From an uncultured SAR86 cluster bacterium (lineage in GTDB: Bacteria; Pseudomonadota; Gammaproteobacteria; Magnimaribacterales; D2472): 64,000 bases of DNA. The stretch is from positions 115,391 through 179,390 of the forward strand of contig CACIJE010000002.1 of NCBI GenBank assembly GCA_902586925.1. Reading direction: 5' to 3'. The number at the start of each line of letters is the position of its first letter. The stretch's first letter is position 1. Shown piece by piece: positions 9,107 to 18,353 of this stretch. The position numbers and the translations under genes are program-made. The notes beneath the pieces are model-generated. The model searched no databases and was not told where the DNA came from. It saw only the letters and a list, made by a program, of their open reading frames with translations.

Positions 9107-11404
9107 TTAGTTACTGTAATTCCAAGTAAATTTGATACCAACAGTTTGCGGTCTGTTTACTGTATGAAGTATATGAGTATTAACGCCATATCCATCTTCA
9201 TTATTGATATACAAGTCTGCAAGCTCATCAAAAACATTATCTATGAACATACCAACAGACAAACTTTCATTGAGCATCTTTGTAAAATTAATATTTGTTA
9301 ATTTATAACTGCCTTGATTTACTCTATCTGATACTGTTAAGTCATTCCACATTTCATCAACTGAAACATGATTAATTTGCATAGAACTTGTATCATCAAA
9401 GCTATAATCAATCATAAAGTTATACTTAACGTCAGGTGTTAATGGCAAGTCTGTCCCACTTGGTGCTGATAGACTGCCTCGGTAAAAGTAGTCTTCCTCT
9501 AATTCAGCTTCGTTACTAGCATAGCTCATTGATAATGTTAATTTATCGTTAACTATATGCTTTAGATCAAACTCATAGCCTTTACTTGATGCTTTACCAA
9601 CATTATCAATTAAAGCAAGTTTTGAAAGAGTTACATCATAAAACCCTAATTGCATGTCATCCCAATCCATGTCATATAAAGCAGCATTCAATCTTGTTTT
9701 CCCATTATTGAATGTTGATTTAAAGCCAACTTCGGTGCTTGTTAGATAATCTGGTTTATAAGTCGCACCAATTTGGGTGGATCTGTTTATTCCACCTGGT
9801 CTATACCCCTCTGATACAGTGGTATAAATTAATGTATCTGGGGTTAGTTGGTAAGCCAGATTAACTTTACTAACACTACCTGAGCCACTCATTTGACCAT
9901 TCACATTCTCTGGTGGAGCACTTAAACTTGAATATGCGCCAACTGCAGGAACGGTAGGTTCTGGTGAATAAAAGACGCTTCCAGAATATCCACTTAGAGC
10001 GTATTCATAATCAAAATTCCTGTAACCAAGTGTTAACTCAAGCGCATCAGTAATTTGATAATAGACTTCACCAAAAAAAGCCTCGTCTTCATCCATTCGA
10101 ATCTGGTCTGTTTGATACCAAGCATTTTCACTACCTGGAACAGCAGCACCGGATGGGAGATCTGCAATTCGCCATCTCGTATTGTAATCAGTTTCTAGTT
10201 CACCAAAAAATGCGCCAACTATCCAATTTAATTTTTCATTTTCTTTAGAAGATAATCTTATTTCAGTATGGCTCGTATCTACCGTTGTCTCTTTGTTGTA
10301 ATTCTGACTTGGATCAACACAAGCATAGAAATAATATGTATAACATGAATAGTAAGCTTCAACATATGGTGAACTTAGTGAATAATGTGAATAATCTGAA
10401 TGTGTTTCAAAATCTTTTTCAACACTAGATGTTGCAAAGTTAAGATCTGCAAAACCTAAATCTCCACTTACAGATAAAGAAAATCTTGTGAAATCATCAT
10501 CATTAGAATCCTCAGTGAATCTACTTGTATTATAGTCTCCTAAAGCAGGATCATAATCCCATGAACCTTTTGATTCCATTGTTTGACCCATCACATTTGC
10601 GTCAATGGTCCAGGATTCATTTAAGTTAACTCTTAGTGCAACTCTGTAGCCTTCTTTTAAGTTTTCATTAAAATTCTCTTTAGCATAAGACGTATTTGAT
10701 ACCGGACCAAATAAAGGATAATTTAATGTATCAGGAATATTATCAATGTAACCCCCATCATCATCGCTATATCCAACAATTCTTACAGCTGAATTTTTTC
10801 CTAATGGAATATTTACAAAACCTTCAAGCATTTGGCTCATATCACCACCTTTAGTTTGTTCAAAAACTGTGTTAGCACCTGCATCAAACTCTGAACCAGG
10901 TTTTTTAGTAATTATTTTTAAACTACCTGCTTGAGATGCAGCGCCATATAAAGTACCTTGTGGACCAACTAATGCTTCTACTCTCTCAATATCATACATA
11001 TGAACCTCAAGATTATCTGAGATCATTGTTACAGGTGAATCATCTAAATAAGTTGCAACAGATGGGCCTTGAAGTGATTGGTTATTTCCATTACCACCGT
11101 CTGATATACCTCTCATAAATAAGGTCCCTGTTCCAGGTCTTCTTTGAATGGCAGAAACTGCAGCTAATTGATTTACGTAATCATAGAAATCTCTAATGTT
11201 AAGTGACTCTATGTCTTCACTTGACAAATTTTGAACGGTAATAGGAACATTTTGTAAATTCTCAGATTTCTTTTGCGCTGTTACTATAACTTCTTCAACA
11301 GTTGCATCTTGTGAAGTAATATCAGTAGCTAAAAATACAGACGAAACTGCTAATGTAGCTTTTGTAAAAGCTTTGTGTAATTTTTCATGATGAAATATAT
11401 TCAT
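9107..11404 (-). CDS. TonB-dependent outer membrane receptor
   Basis: 765 residues from the ATG at 11404, which has a GGGGGA ribosome-binding site; an in-frame TTG at 11416 lies within that site and is rejected. A signal peptide is followed by a TonB box (VEEVIVTAQKK), a plug with VGPQGTLYGAASQAG and a barrel ending in a WNYSN tail. It shares plug and barrel landmarks with the receptor at 1426-4014, so the two are paralogues. Residues about 340-365 form a loop with seven tyrosines and two cysteines within 17 residues (PYVEAYYSCYTYYFYAC). The ligand is unknown. Confidence 0.93.
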   Translation of the reverse strand: MNIFHHEKLHKAFTKATLAVSSVFLATDITSQDATVEEVIVTAQKKSENLQNVPITVQNLSSEDIESLNIRDFYDYVNQLAAVSAIQRRPGTGTLFMRGISDGGNGNNQSLQGPSVATYLDDSPVTMISDNLEVHMYDIERVEALVGPQGTLYGAASQAGSLKIITKKPGSEFDAGANTVFEQTKGGDMSQMLEGFVNIPLGKNSAVRIVGYSDDDGGYIDNIPDTLNYPLFGPVSNTSYAKENFNENLKEGYRVALRVNLNESWTIDANVMGQTMESKGSWDYDPALGDYNTSRFTEDSNDDDFTRFSLSVSGDLGFADLNFATSSVEKDFETHSDYSHYSLSSPYVEAYYSCYTYYFYACVDPSQNYNKETTVDTSHTEIRLSSKENEKLNWIVGAFFGELETDYNTRWRIADLPSGAAVPGSENAWYQTDQIRMDEDEAFFGEVYYQITDALELTLGYRNFDYEYALSGYSGSVFYSPEPTVPAVGAYSSLSAPPENVNGQMSGSGSVSKVNLAYQLTPDTLIYTTVSEGYRPGGINRSTQIGATYKPDYLTSTEVGFKSTFNNGKTRLNAALYDMDWDDMQLGFYDVTLSKLALIDNVGKASSKGYEFDLKHIVNDKLTLSMSYASNEAELEEDYFYRGSLSAPSGTDLPLTPDVKYNFMIDYSFDDTSSMQINHVSVDEMWNDLTVSDRVNQGSYKLTNINFTKMLNESLSVGMFIDNVFDELADLYINNEDGYGVNTHILHTVNRPQTVGIKFTWNYSN

Positions 11405-11438
11405 ATTTTCCCCCAAAATTTATATATGAACTTACTAA

Positions 11439-11467
11439 AATATACAATAATTTTAAATTTATGTAAA
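11439..11467 (-). promoter_or_regulatory. Candidate sigma-70 promoter of TBDR 9107-11404
   Basis: On the minus strand TTTACA (11467-11462) and TATATT (11444-11439) are spaced by exactly 17 bases, giving a leader of roughly 30 bases before the ATG. The -35 part lies within the shared receptor-upstream element. Confidence 0.5.
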
Positions 11468-11474
11468 TTTTTAG
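11459..11474 (-). promoter_or_regulatory. Shared upstream element of TBDR genes (copy 2)
   Basis: Coding strand CTAAAAATTTACATAA, 55-70 bases before the receptor ATG. It is almost identical to the copy before the receptor starting at 24150 (CTAAAATTTACATAA). Confidence 0.45.
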
Positions 11475-11481
11475 AAAATAC

Positions 11482-13041
11482 CTATGAATAGTTAAGTGCT
11501 TTACATACTCTGCTAGAACCACTTTTTTTCATTTGTATTTGTGTGTCAAACGACAGAACATTAAAACTTTCTGATTTAAAAATACTCCAATCATTTTTTT
11601 TAGTATTGGGATTACCTTTTTTAATAAAATTTGACCAATAAGATTGAATCAGATTTGTTAATTTTATGTCGTCTTGAGATGTAGGTAACCAACTATCATG
11701 AGTATTAAAAATATATGGAAGTTCTGCTCCATGATAGGCCCCCATTTCAGAGCTCTTTTGTCCATCCCTAACTTTGTCAAATGAGTAAAACCAAACATTT
11801 TTATTTGTATGTTTTTTTATTGACGAAGCTATAAAAAATGACGGACATGTATAGTTTCTAGAAGTAAGAAGATAATTAATTTTTTGCTTCTCATTGTTAA
11901 AATTCATTACAAGTGAATTTAAGTTGTCAGTATCCGTATAGAATCCATAGCTTTCTCTTTCATTGAAGAAATCTAATAAAAAATAATCTTTTTCTAGATA
12001 CATCAACTCTTCATCCTTATTAGAACCAATAATCAAATCAACATGATTGAAGTTTCCTAATTCAAAAGATTTTCGAACTGGCTCAATTATTGTATGGCCA
12101 TCCAGAACAGAGTAATAACCAGTACTACCATATACTTCTTCAGCTTTATTGAGTAATTTTGTTGCATTGATTTGTTTCAACTCATCAAGATTATTTTTAT
12201 TATTTGATCTATTTAATAATTTAATAGATAGTTGATTTGAGAGTTTGATATGTTCATCATCATAAAAAATTTCAGAATCTGCAATTGACCAACCAGCACT
12301 TTGATGAATAGCTCTGTGAAATAGATTTTTACTCAAAGGTGAGACTATTAAATGCTCAACGATTGTTGCTCCGGCAGACTCACCAGAGATTGTAATATTA
12401 TTAGGATCGCCTCCAACCTTTGAAATATTTTCCTTTATCCATGTCAATGATTCGATAACATCAAGAAGAGCAAAATTTGAAACACTGAGTTCAGGATGTG
12501 AGTAGAATCCGAATACACCTAATCTATATGCAACACTAATTACAATGATACCTTTTTCAGCTAGTTTTTTACCATTATAATTTGGTTCAAATGACCAACC
12601 GGCTCTGTTTGACCCCCCATGGATATAAACAAGCACTGGTAATTTTGTATCACTATACTTAAGATTATTTGGGACCCACATATTTAAATAAAGGCAATCT
12701 TCACTTATGTCTGGCAAATCAATGTAATTTGGATCACCTCCAAAACCTAAAGCGACTCCTTTATACCAATTTACAATTCTAGGTCCTTGCATACATGCAG
12801 GCGCGAAATCCGATGCAAAAAATTCTTCTTGATTAAAGGTTTTTGGTTGAGTTTTTTCCCATCTTAATTCATTAACCGGGGGTTGTGCAAAAGGAACACC
12901 GAGATAGGCATCAACATTATTATCTAATGAAGTTCCAATAATTTTTGTATTATCTATATAAAAACTTGGATTTGATAATATTTCATTACTAAGGCTAATT
13001 AAAACTAACATCAATAAGGATGATCTGCTAATTCTTATCAT
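11482..13041 (-). CDS. Secreted type B carboxylesterase
   Basis: 519 residues from the ATG at 13041, chosen because it gives a compact signal peptide and only one base between it and the upstream gene. A longer TTG start at 13071 would overlap that gene. The type B esterase marks are present: EDCLYLN (114-120), the oxyanion motif HGG (141-143), and the nucleophile elbow GESAG with Ser222. A likely acidic member follows SNKDE and the histidine is in GAYHGAE. The enzyme should hydrolyse carboxylic esters in the periplasm or outside. The natural ester is unknown. Confidence 0.9.
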   Translation of the reverse strand: MIRISRSSLLMLVLISLSNEILSNPSFYIDNTKIIGTSLDNNVDAYLGVPFAQPPVNELRWEKTQPKTFNQEEFFASDFAPACMQGPRIVNWYKGVALGFGGDPNYIDLPDISEDCLYLNMWVPNNLKYSDTKLPVLVYIHGGSNRAGWSFEPNYNGKKLAEKGIIVISVAYRLGVFGFYSHPELSVSNFALLDVIESLTWIKENISKVGGDPNNITISGESAGATIVEHLIVSPLSKNLFHRAIHQSAGWSIADSEIFYDDEHIKLSNQLSIKLLNRSNNKNNLDELKQINATKLLNKAEEVYGSTGYYSVLDGHTIIEPVRKSFELGNFNHVDLIIGSNKDEELMYLEKDYFLLDFFNERESYGFYTDTDNLNSLVMNFNNEKQKINYLLTSRNYTCPSFFIASSIKKHTNKNVWFYSFDKVRDGQKSSEMGAYHGAELPYIFNTHDSWLPTSQDDIKLTNLIQSYWSNFIKKGNPNTKKNDWSIFKSESFNVLSFDTQIQMKKSGSSRVCKALNYS

Positions 13042-13042
13042 A

Positions 13043-13723
13043 TTAACAATTATATTTTTTGTGAAATTCAATCAGTCTTCTTTTCCAAACCTTTGTCAAC
13101 ACATTAAATTCGTCTGGTTTTACAATAAATTGTTGAAATAAAAGGTCTCTATCTATCATTAGTATAACAACTTGATTTATTTTTGTGTCAAACATTACAT
13201 TATGAGCATTTGCATAGGCACAGCCTTGAAGAAAATAATCTTCTATCCATTCCCTTCTTTTCATTTTTCTAGCAGTTTTAAAATCTATTATTGATGGAAT
13301 ATCATTAATTTTTCCAACGCAATCTGCTGTTCCTGCATATAGTCCATCTAATATTAAACCAACTTCAAGCCCCCAAACCTCAGAAATATTTTTAATTCCT
13401 GTATCTATAAATTTATTTGTTATTTTATATGCCATTATTCCATTATGATCATCAGTAAAGTTACTCCACTCTTTACCATTTAAATAATTTTCTAAACTCT
13501 CATGAACCATTGTTCCTATGTCTGTGCTTTGTTTCATAACTCTATTGGCTTCATCCTCTCCAACTCTATTTCTCCATTGTTGAATTGAATCTGACTTATT
13601 TGAAGTCTTGCCTAAAACTGTAGTAACGCTGGGAACATTATTATTTTTAGAATCTAAATAAAATCTTCCAATTTCATTATCAACTCTTTTTAACTCAGGA
13701 TATTTATAAATATTTGTTATCAT
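13043..13723 (-). CDS. PD-(D/E)XK nuclease, phage exonuclease-like
   Basis: 226 residues from ATG 13723; a start further upstream would run into the divergent BCCT gene. Catalytic layout is complete: Glu120, Asp134 within GTADCVG, Asp148-Phe-Lys150 and Gln166 with Tyr170. The N-terminal PSVTTVLG block is common in phage-type PD-(D/E)XK exonucleases used for recombination or genome processing. No other phage gene is nearby; the neighbours are an esterase and a transporter. It may be a domesticated phage gene or a housekeeping end-processing nuclease of this lineage. Confidence 0.75.
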   Translation of the reverse strand: MITNIYKYPELKRVDNEIGRFYLDSKNNNVPSVTTVLGKTSNKSDSIQQWRNRVGEDEANRVMKQSTDIGTMVHESLENYLNGKEWSNFTDDHNGIMAYKITNKFIDTGIKNISEVWGLEVGLILDGLYAGTADCVGKINDIPSIIDFKTARKMKRREWIEDYFLQGCAYANAHNVMFDTKINQVVILMIDRDLLFQQFIVKPDEFNVLTKVWKRRLIEFHKKYNC

Positions 13724-13744
13724 TGTATCAACCAAAAAAATTAC

Positions 13745-15232
13745 ATGCTTAAGATTAAAATAAATCCTCAATGGAACATTTCAGTTCTATTGATTACATT
13801 TTCTTTTTTAATAATTCTTTCATCATATGTTTTAAGCAATCCAAAAGGAAGTGCTGAATTTCTTAAATCAATTTATGATTTCTTCGCAATAAATTTTGAA
13901 ACATATTTTTTAATTATTGGATTTATAGTTTTATTATTTTTACTTGTTATAAGCTTTACGCCAGTAGGTTCAAAAAAATTAATTCTTCATGGTAGAGACA
14001 CATTTTCATACTTCTCTTGGGGTTCAATGCTTTTTGCAACTGGTTTGGGTGCTGCTCTTTTGTACTGGTCAACAGTTGAATGGTTAGTATATTTCACCGA
14101 TCCTATCGATGAAGTCTCCATGCAAGATCAAGAAAACTTTCTCAATGCAAGAACATATCCCCTTTTCCATTGGGGCTTTACAGGGTGGGCTATTTATTGT
14201 CTTCCTGCTATTGCATTTGCTCTTGCCTTAATTAATAAGCCAAATTCTCCATTGACTTTTTCTGGAATATTACTAAAAAAACAATCTGGTCTTTTTAGGA
14301 TAATTTTAGATTTAATATTTATTGGCGCAATTCTTACTGGTGCTGGAGTTGGATTAACACTATCATTTCCACTCATATCTGCAATAATTTCCGAAATCTT
14401 TTCAATTAATAAGAACATTTATTTAGACTTTGCAGCATTATTTTTATGTCTATTTATATTTGGTACAAGTGTATATTTAGGCATTCAAAAAGGAATTAAA
14501 CGACTTAGTAATTTAAATGTGGTTTTAGTGATATTTTTTCTGGTATTTATATTATTTACTGGGCCATCACTTTATATCATCCAAAATACTTTTGAACCAC
14601 TTGGACATATGTTTAAAAACTTTTTAAATTTAAGTTTAGAAACATCAAAATATAGTATTACTTGGACCGTTTTCTATTGGGCATGGTATTTTGCTTTAGC
14701 TCCAGCGGTAGGAACTTTTATAGTAAATGTATCAAGTGGTAAAACAATTAGAGAGATAATATTAGGATCTTTATTAATTGGTTCATTCGGTGGTTTTTTT
14801 CATGTAGGTGTTCTTAGTAACTCTTCAATATATTTATTTGAAAATGATATTCTAAATTCTCCTCAGCTATACAAACAAAATCTTGTTGGCCTTGAATCAA
14901 TTATTGTTGAAACAGTATCTTCACTAAACTATGGATACTTTTTACTTATTCCCTTTGGAATAATATCAATAATTTTCCTATGCACAACATATGATTCATC
15001 ATCTTATATCTTGGCAACTGCTGCAATGAAAAACTTTAAAAATGAGCCTTCAAGAAATTTAAGACTATTTTTTGCTGTTATGTTGGTTGTGCAACCTGCT
15101 TTAATAATGTTGCTTGGTGGTGGGGATTCTTTTATGTGGCTTTTAGTAATATTTTCTGTACCATTGATATTCATAAATATGTTACTAATTATTTCTATAA
15201 TTAAAAATGCAATTAAATTTAGAAAAACATAA
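13745..15232 (+). CDS. BCCT-family transporter
   Basis: 495 residues, about twelve helices. The segment FATGLGAALLYWSTVEW corresponds to the BCCT GIGLLFYGVAEP region, and the signature WTVFYWAWYFALAP lies near residue 308. It is clearly divergent from the first BCCT protein (4165-5655), with altered residues in both motifs, so a different substrate is likely. Only 21 bases separate it from the divergent nuclease gene, so its promoter must overlap that gene's leader or coding sequence. Its 3' end overlaps the following hydrolase gene by 26 bases, suggesting an operon. Confidence 0.9.
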   Translation: MLKIKINPQWNISVLLITFSFLIILSSYVLSNPKGSAEFLKSIYDFFAINFETYFLIIGFIVLLFLLVISFTPVGSKKLILHGRDTFSYFSWGSMLFATGLGAALLYWSTVEWLVYFTDPIDEVSMQDQENFLNARTYPLFHWGFTGWAIYCLPAIAFALALINKPNSPLTFSGILLKKQSGLFRIILDLIFIGAILTGAGVGLTLSFPLISAIISEIFSINKNIYLDFAALFLCLFIFGTSVYLGIQKGIKRLSNLNVVLVIFFLVFILFTGPSLYIIQNTFEPLGHMFKNFLNLSLETSKYSITWTVFYWAWYFALAPAVGTFIVNVSSGKTIREIILGSLLIGSFGGFFHVGVLSNSSIYLFENDILNSPQLYKQNLVGLESIIVETVSSLNYGYFLLIPFGIISIIFLCTTYDSSSYILATAAMKNFKNEPSRNLRLFFAVMLVVQPALIMLLGGGDSFMWLLVIFSVPLIFINMLLIISIIKNAIKFRKT

Positions 15233-16088
15233 AGCAAATATCTTTGAAAAATTTCCATATGATGAGTCAAAGCAATCGGTAATATTTATTCCAGGTGCTG
15301 GAATGGATCACAGAATATTATCTATGTTTGATTTAAGTAATCTCAAAGATGATTTTAATATATTGGGACTTGATCTTCCTGGACATGGATACACTTCTGG
15401 ACCAATAGTTAATTCAATTCAAGAGCACTCAGAGTTTTGTTTAAAAATATTTAAAAGTTTGATGATAGAAAGTCCAATTCTAGTCGGGCATAGTTGGGGT
15501 GGTTTGGTGGCTTTAGATTTATCAACAAGAATAAATCATAAATCAACAATCTGTATGAATATTGCATATCCATTTATGGTTGGTGATATGCTTCTTGATT
15601 ATGCAAAAGGTAATTTAGATCAAGCTGTCGAATTTCTTATGAAATACGGTATCTATAAGATGCCTGAGACTGAAATAAAAACAAGAGGTTTTGGCACTAT
15701 GGGCTCTGGTTTTTATGGAAGATCAAAGGGACAAATTAAATCACCATATGGAACTAAAGTAGTAGAAGATGACCCAGAACGAGAAATAAAGCTTTATCCA
15801 TTAAAAAGATTATTTAATCAGTCTGAAAAAGAAATTAGTTCAATTGACCTAAAATCATGTAATTCATTTCGTTTAACTGAAAACCAAATTTCGCAGCTAA
15901 CAAATATCAAATATATTTTTAGTGAAAAAGATAAATTAGCAAGGTTCAATCCTGATAATATTTTACTAAAAAACTTAAATCATGAAGAAGATATAATAAT
16001 ATTGGATGATGTCGGTCATTTTCCTTATTTTGAAAGCCCAGATCAGATTAACAAAGTTTTAGAGGATCTAATCTGCTCTCAAGTTTAA
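15207..16088 (+). CDS. Alpha/beta hydrolase
   Basis: 293 residues, no signal peptide. An oxyanion-type segment IPGAG (28-32), LDLPGHG (56-61) and the nucleophile elbow GHSWGG with Ser96 identify the fold. The catalytic histidine is probably in DDVGHFPYFE near residue 272. It starts inside the 3' end of the BCCT gene, so it may act on the imported compound or a derivative, which is inference. It ends 25 bases from a convergent second hydrolase. Confidence 0.85.
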   Translation: MQLNLEKHKANIFEKFPYDESKQSVIFIPGAGMDHRILSMFDLSNLKDDFNILGLDLPGHGYTSGPIVNSIQEHSEFCLKIFKSLMIESPILVGHSWGGLVALDLSTRINHKSTICMNIAYPFMVGDMLLDYAKGNLDQAVEFLMKYGIYKMPETEIKTRGFGTMGSGFYGRSKGQIKSPYGTKVVEDDPEREIKLYPLKRLFNQSEKEISSIDLKSCNSFRLTENQISQLTNIKYIFSEKDKLARFNPDNILLKNLNHEEDIIILDDVGHFPYFESPDQINKVLEDLICSQV

Positions 16089-16113
16089 GATTTTATATAT
16101 TGACATAATTTAA

Positions 16114-17016
16114 TTAATATTTTTTTATAAAGCCCATAAGTGTTTCATATGCTTTTTCTTTTTGTAATCCACTAAAAACTTCATGTCTATCATTTTCAAA
16201 AATAATATTTTCAACATTATTAAAAATTTTTAATAACATTTTATTCAGATCATTAATTCCTTTTCCAGAAGAACTAAATGGATCTTTAGATCCAGAAATG
16301 ATGATTACTGGGAGTTCTTTGTTTACACTTTTATAATTATTTTTGTTAGATACTTTTCTTGATCCATCTATCAAAAAATCTGACCAAAGTGAATTAGTTG
16401 CTTCAAACCCGCAAAGTTCATCATTAAAATAATCATCGACATTATCAGGGTCTGACGAAATCCAATCATCTTTAGTCCTTTTTGGCTTAAAATTTTTGTT
16501 GAAACTTTTATTTGAAATGAAATCCATAATTGGATTGAATGCATCTTTACCATTAAATAAAATAGATACTTTGACGATTATGTAAATTAAATACGTCAAA
16601 AATCTTGGCTGTTTTGTTGATCCAGAAAGTATCAAACCTTTAATTGGCAATCCTTCCATGATGGCTGATAGCCCAACCCAAGATCCCATACTGTGAGCAA
16701 ATAAATATTGATTCAGTTTAGGAAAATCGTTATTGGTTTCATTTATAAGTTCTACTAAGTCGTTTGTAATGATCTCCCATCCATTGGATTCCGCAAATTT
16801 ACCTTTTTCATAACCATTTTTAACCCATATACCATGACCTCGATGATCTTGAGAGATTACATGATATCCATCTTTATTTAGTTTGTTTATTAACCAGGAA
16901 TATCTTCTCATGTGCTCGCCCTTGCCATGGGAAATATGGACAATCCCTTTAGGATTATTGATATCAGTCAAAAACTTATAAGTAAATTTTTTACCCATGG
17001 CTATGCTTGTGTTCAT
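16114..17016 (-). CDS. Alpha/beta hydrolase, monoacylglycerol lipase-like
   Basis: 300 residues. HISHGKGEHMRRY, SQDHRGHG and the nucleophile elbow AHSMGS (serine near residue 110) are typical of the Hydrolase_4 group that includes lysophospholipase L2 and monoacylglycerol lipases. The late GSKDPFSSSGKG and NDRHEVF segments supply the acid and histidine. There is no signal peptide. An alternative start seven codons in (MGKKF) is possible. It is divergent from the FabH-like gene, with 38 bases between, so both may relate to acyl-chain metabolism. Confidence 0.85.
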   Translation of the reverse strand: MNTSIAMGKKFTYKFLTDINNPKGIVHISHGKGEHMRRYSWLINKLNKDGYHVISQDHRGHGIWVKNGYEKGKFAESNGWEIITNDLVELINETNNDFPKLNQYLFAHSMGSWVGLSAIMEGLPIKGLILSGSTKQPRFLTYLIYIIVKVSILFNGKDAFNPIMDFISNKSFNKNFKPKRTKDDWISSDPDNVDDYFNDELCGFEATNSLWSDFLIDGSRKVSNKNNYKSVNKELPVIIISGSKDPFSSSGKGINDLNKMLLKIFNNVENIIFENDRHEVFSGLQKEKAYETLMGFIKKY

Positions 17017-17054
17017 AATTTATAATAAAATAATACATTAAATACGTATAAAAA

Positions 17055-18167
17055 ATGTCAGAAATATATATAGCTGGAACGGGTATCTGGTATCCAGATG
17101 AATCGATAAGCAATGATGAGATAGTTGAATCATTTAATTCATATGTAGATACTTTCAATGCTGCCAACAAAGATGCTATCAGTAATGATCAAACATTAAA
17201 ACTTGAATATTCTTCAACCGAATTTATTGAGAAAGCATCAGGGATTAAAACAAGGTACGTAATTGATAAAAAAAATATTCTAGATATAAACAAAATGATG
17301 CCATCTGTAGTTCATGAGGACGAATCAAAAATGTCAATACATGCAGAAGTTGGTATTAAAGCGGGTTTAAAGGCACTCGAAAATGCTGACATGTCAACAT
17401 CAGACATAGATGCTGTTATTTTAGGTACCTCACATGCTGCAAGAAACTACCCATCTGTTGCAATTGAAATTCAAAATGAGCTTCAAATTAATGGCTATGC
17501 TTATGACATGCTCGTAGGATGCTCCTCAACGACATTTGCTATAAATAATGCTATTAGTGATATATCCTCTGGTATTGCAGATAATATTCTAGTAATCAAT
17601 CCTGAGATTTCTACACCTTTTGTAAATTATACAAAAAGAGATATACATTTTATTTTTGGTGATGGTTGTGTTGCAACTGTAGTCTCAAAGAATAAAAATT
17701 CTAAAAGCTTTAAAGTTATTGATAGAAAATTAATAACTAAATTTTCCAATAATATCAGAAGTGATTGGAGTTATCTTGCAAGAGCAGCTAGTGATGAGAA
17801 GTCGTATGATGATTTATTATTTTACCAAAATGGAAACAGTGTTTTCAAAGAAGTATGTCCAATGGTTGCAGAATTTATCACTAATCAATTAAAAGAAAAT
17901 GACTTATCACACAAAGAAATCAAAAAGTTTTGGTTACATCAAGCCAATGCCCGTATGGTAAATTTAATAGTCTCTAAAATAATAGGATCAAATGATTTTG
18001 ACACATCTTTAGCACCACTTCCTATTGAAAAATTTGGTAATTTAGCAAGTGCAGGATCAATGTTTGCATTTAATCTTCATAATGATCTTGATCCCGGTGA
18101 AAAAGGACTAATATGTTCTTTTGGTGCAGGATATTCAGTATGTTCAATCATCGTAGAAAAAACCTAA
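17055..18167 (+). CDS. FabH-like beta-ketoacyl-ACP synthase III
   Basis: 370 residues, longer than canonical FabH (about 317). The catalytic cysteine is Cys156 in VGCSSTTF, the histidine is in FWLHQANARM, and the asparagine in FGNLASAG, so the Cys-His-Asn triad is intact. The N-terminal insertion (ISNDEIVESFNSYVDTFNA) and overall length match, as I recall it, the Pseudomonas PA3286-type subgroup, which condenses medium-chain acyl-CoA from beta-oxidation with malonyl-ACP. That would let the cell feed degraded lipids into fatty-acid synthesis. It stands alone, away from a fab cluster. The subgroup call is from memory. Confidence 0.85.
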   Translation: MSEIYIAGTGIWYPDESISNDEIVESFNSYVDTFNAANKDAISNDQTLKLEYSSTEFIEKASGIKTRYVIDKKNILDINKMMPSVVHEDESKMSIHAEVGIKAGLKALENADMSTSDIDAVILGTSHAARNYPSVAIEIQNELQINGYAYDMLVGCSSTTFAINNAISDISSGIADNILVINPEISTPFVNYTKRDIHFIFGDGCVATVVSKNKNSKSFKVIDRKLITKFSNNIRSDWSYLARAASDEKSYDDLLFYQNGNSVFKEVCPMVAEFITNQLKENDLSHKEIKKFWLHQANARMVNLIVSKIIGSNDFDTSLAPLPIEKFGNLASAGSMFAFNLHNDLDPGEKGLICSFGAGYSVCSIIVEKT

Positions 18168-18208
18168 TAAAAATATATTTAAAACTATAAAACATTTATA
18201 ATTCGATC

Positions 18209-18352
18209 ATGGGTGAATATGATGCCGTTTGGGTTTTTATTATATCTTTAGTTTTTGTAAGCTTTTATATTTATATAGAAGCAAGGCCAAAAGGATCAAA
18301 TTTTTTTGGTAATATCTCCAAAACAATAAGTAGATTCTTTAGAAGTAGATAA
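18209..18352 (+). CDS. Small single-helix membrane protein (47 aa)
   Basis: ATG at 18209, TAA at 18350-18352. Residues 6-23 form one hydrophobic helix (AVWVFIISLVFVSFYIYI) after a short acidic N-terminus, followed by a basic tail (KTISRFFRSR), as in a type I or tail-anchored small protein. It lies between the FabH-like gene and tspO, ending one base before the tspO start, so the two are probably co-translated. I do not recognise a family. Confidence 0.6.
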   Translation: MGEYDAVWVFIISLVFVSFYIYIEARPKGSNFFGNISKTISRFFRSR

Positions 18353-18353
18353 C

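Noticed and set aside
13043..13723. Remnant prophage around the exonuclease
   Set aside because: No integrase, terminase, structural gene or attachment repeat is visible on either side.
13724..13771. N-terminal extension of the PD-(D/E)XK nuclease
   Set aside because: It would overlap the start of the divergent BCCT gene, and family similarity begins after the ATG at 13723.
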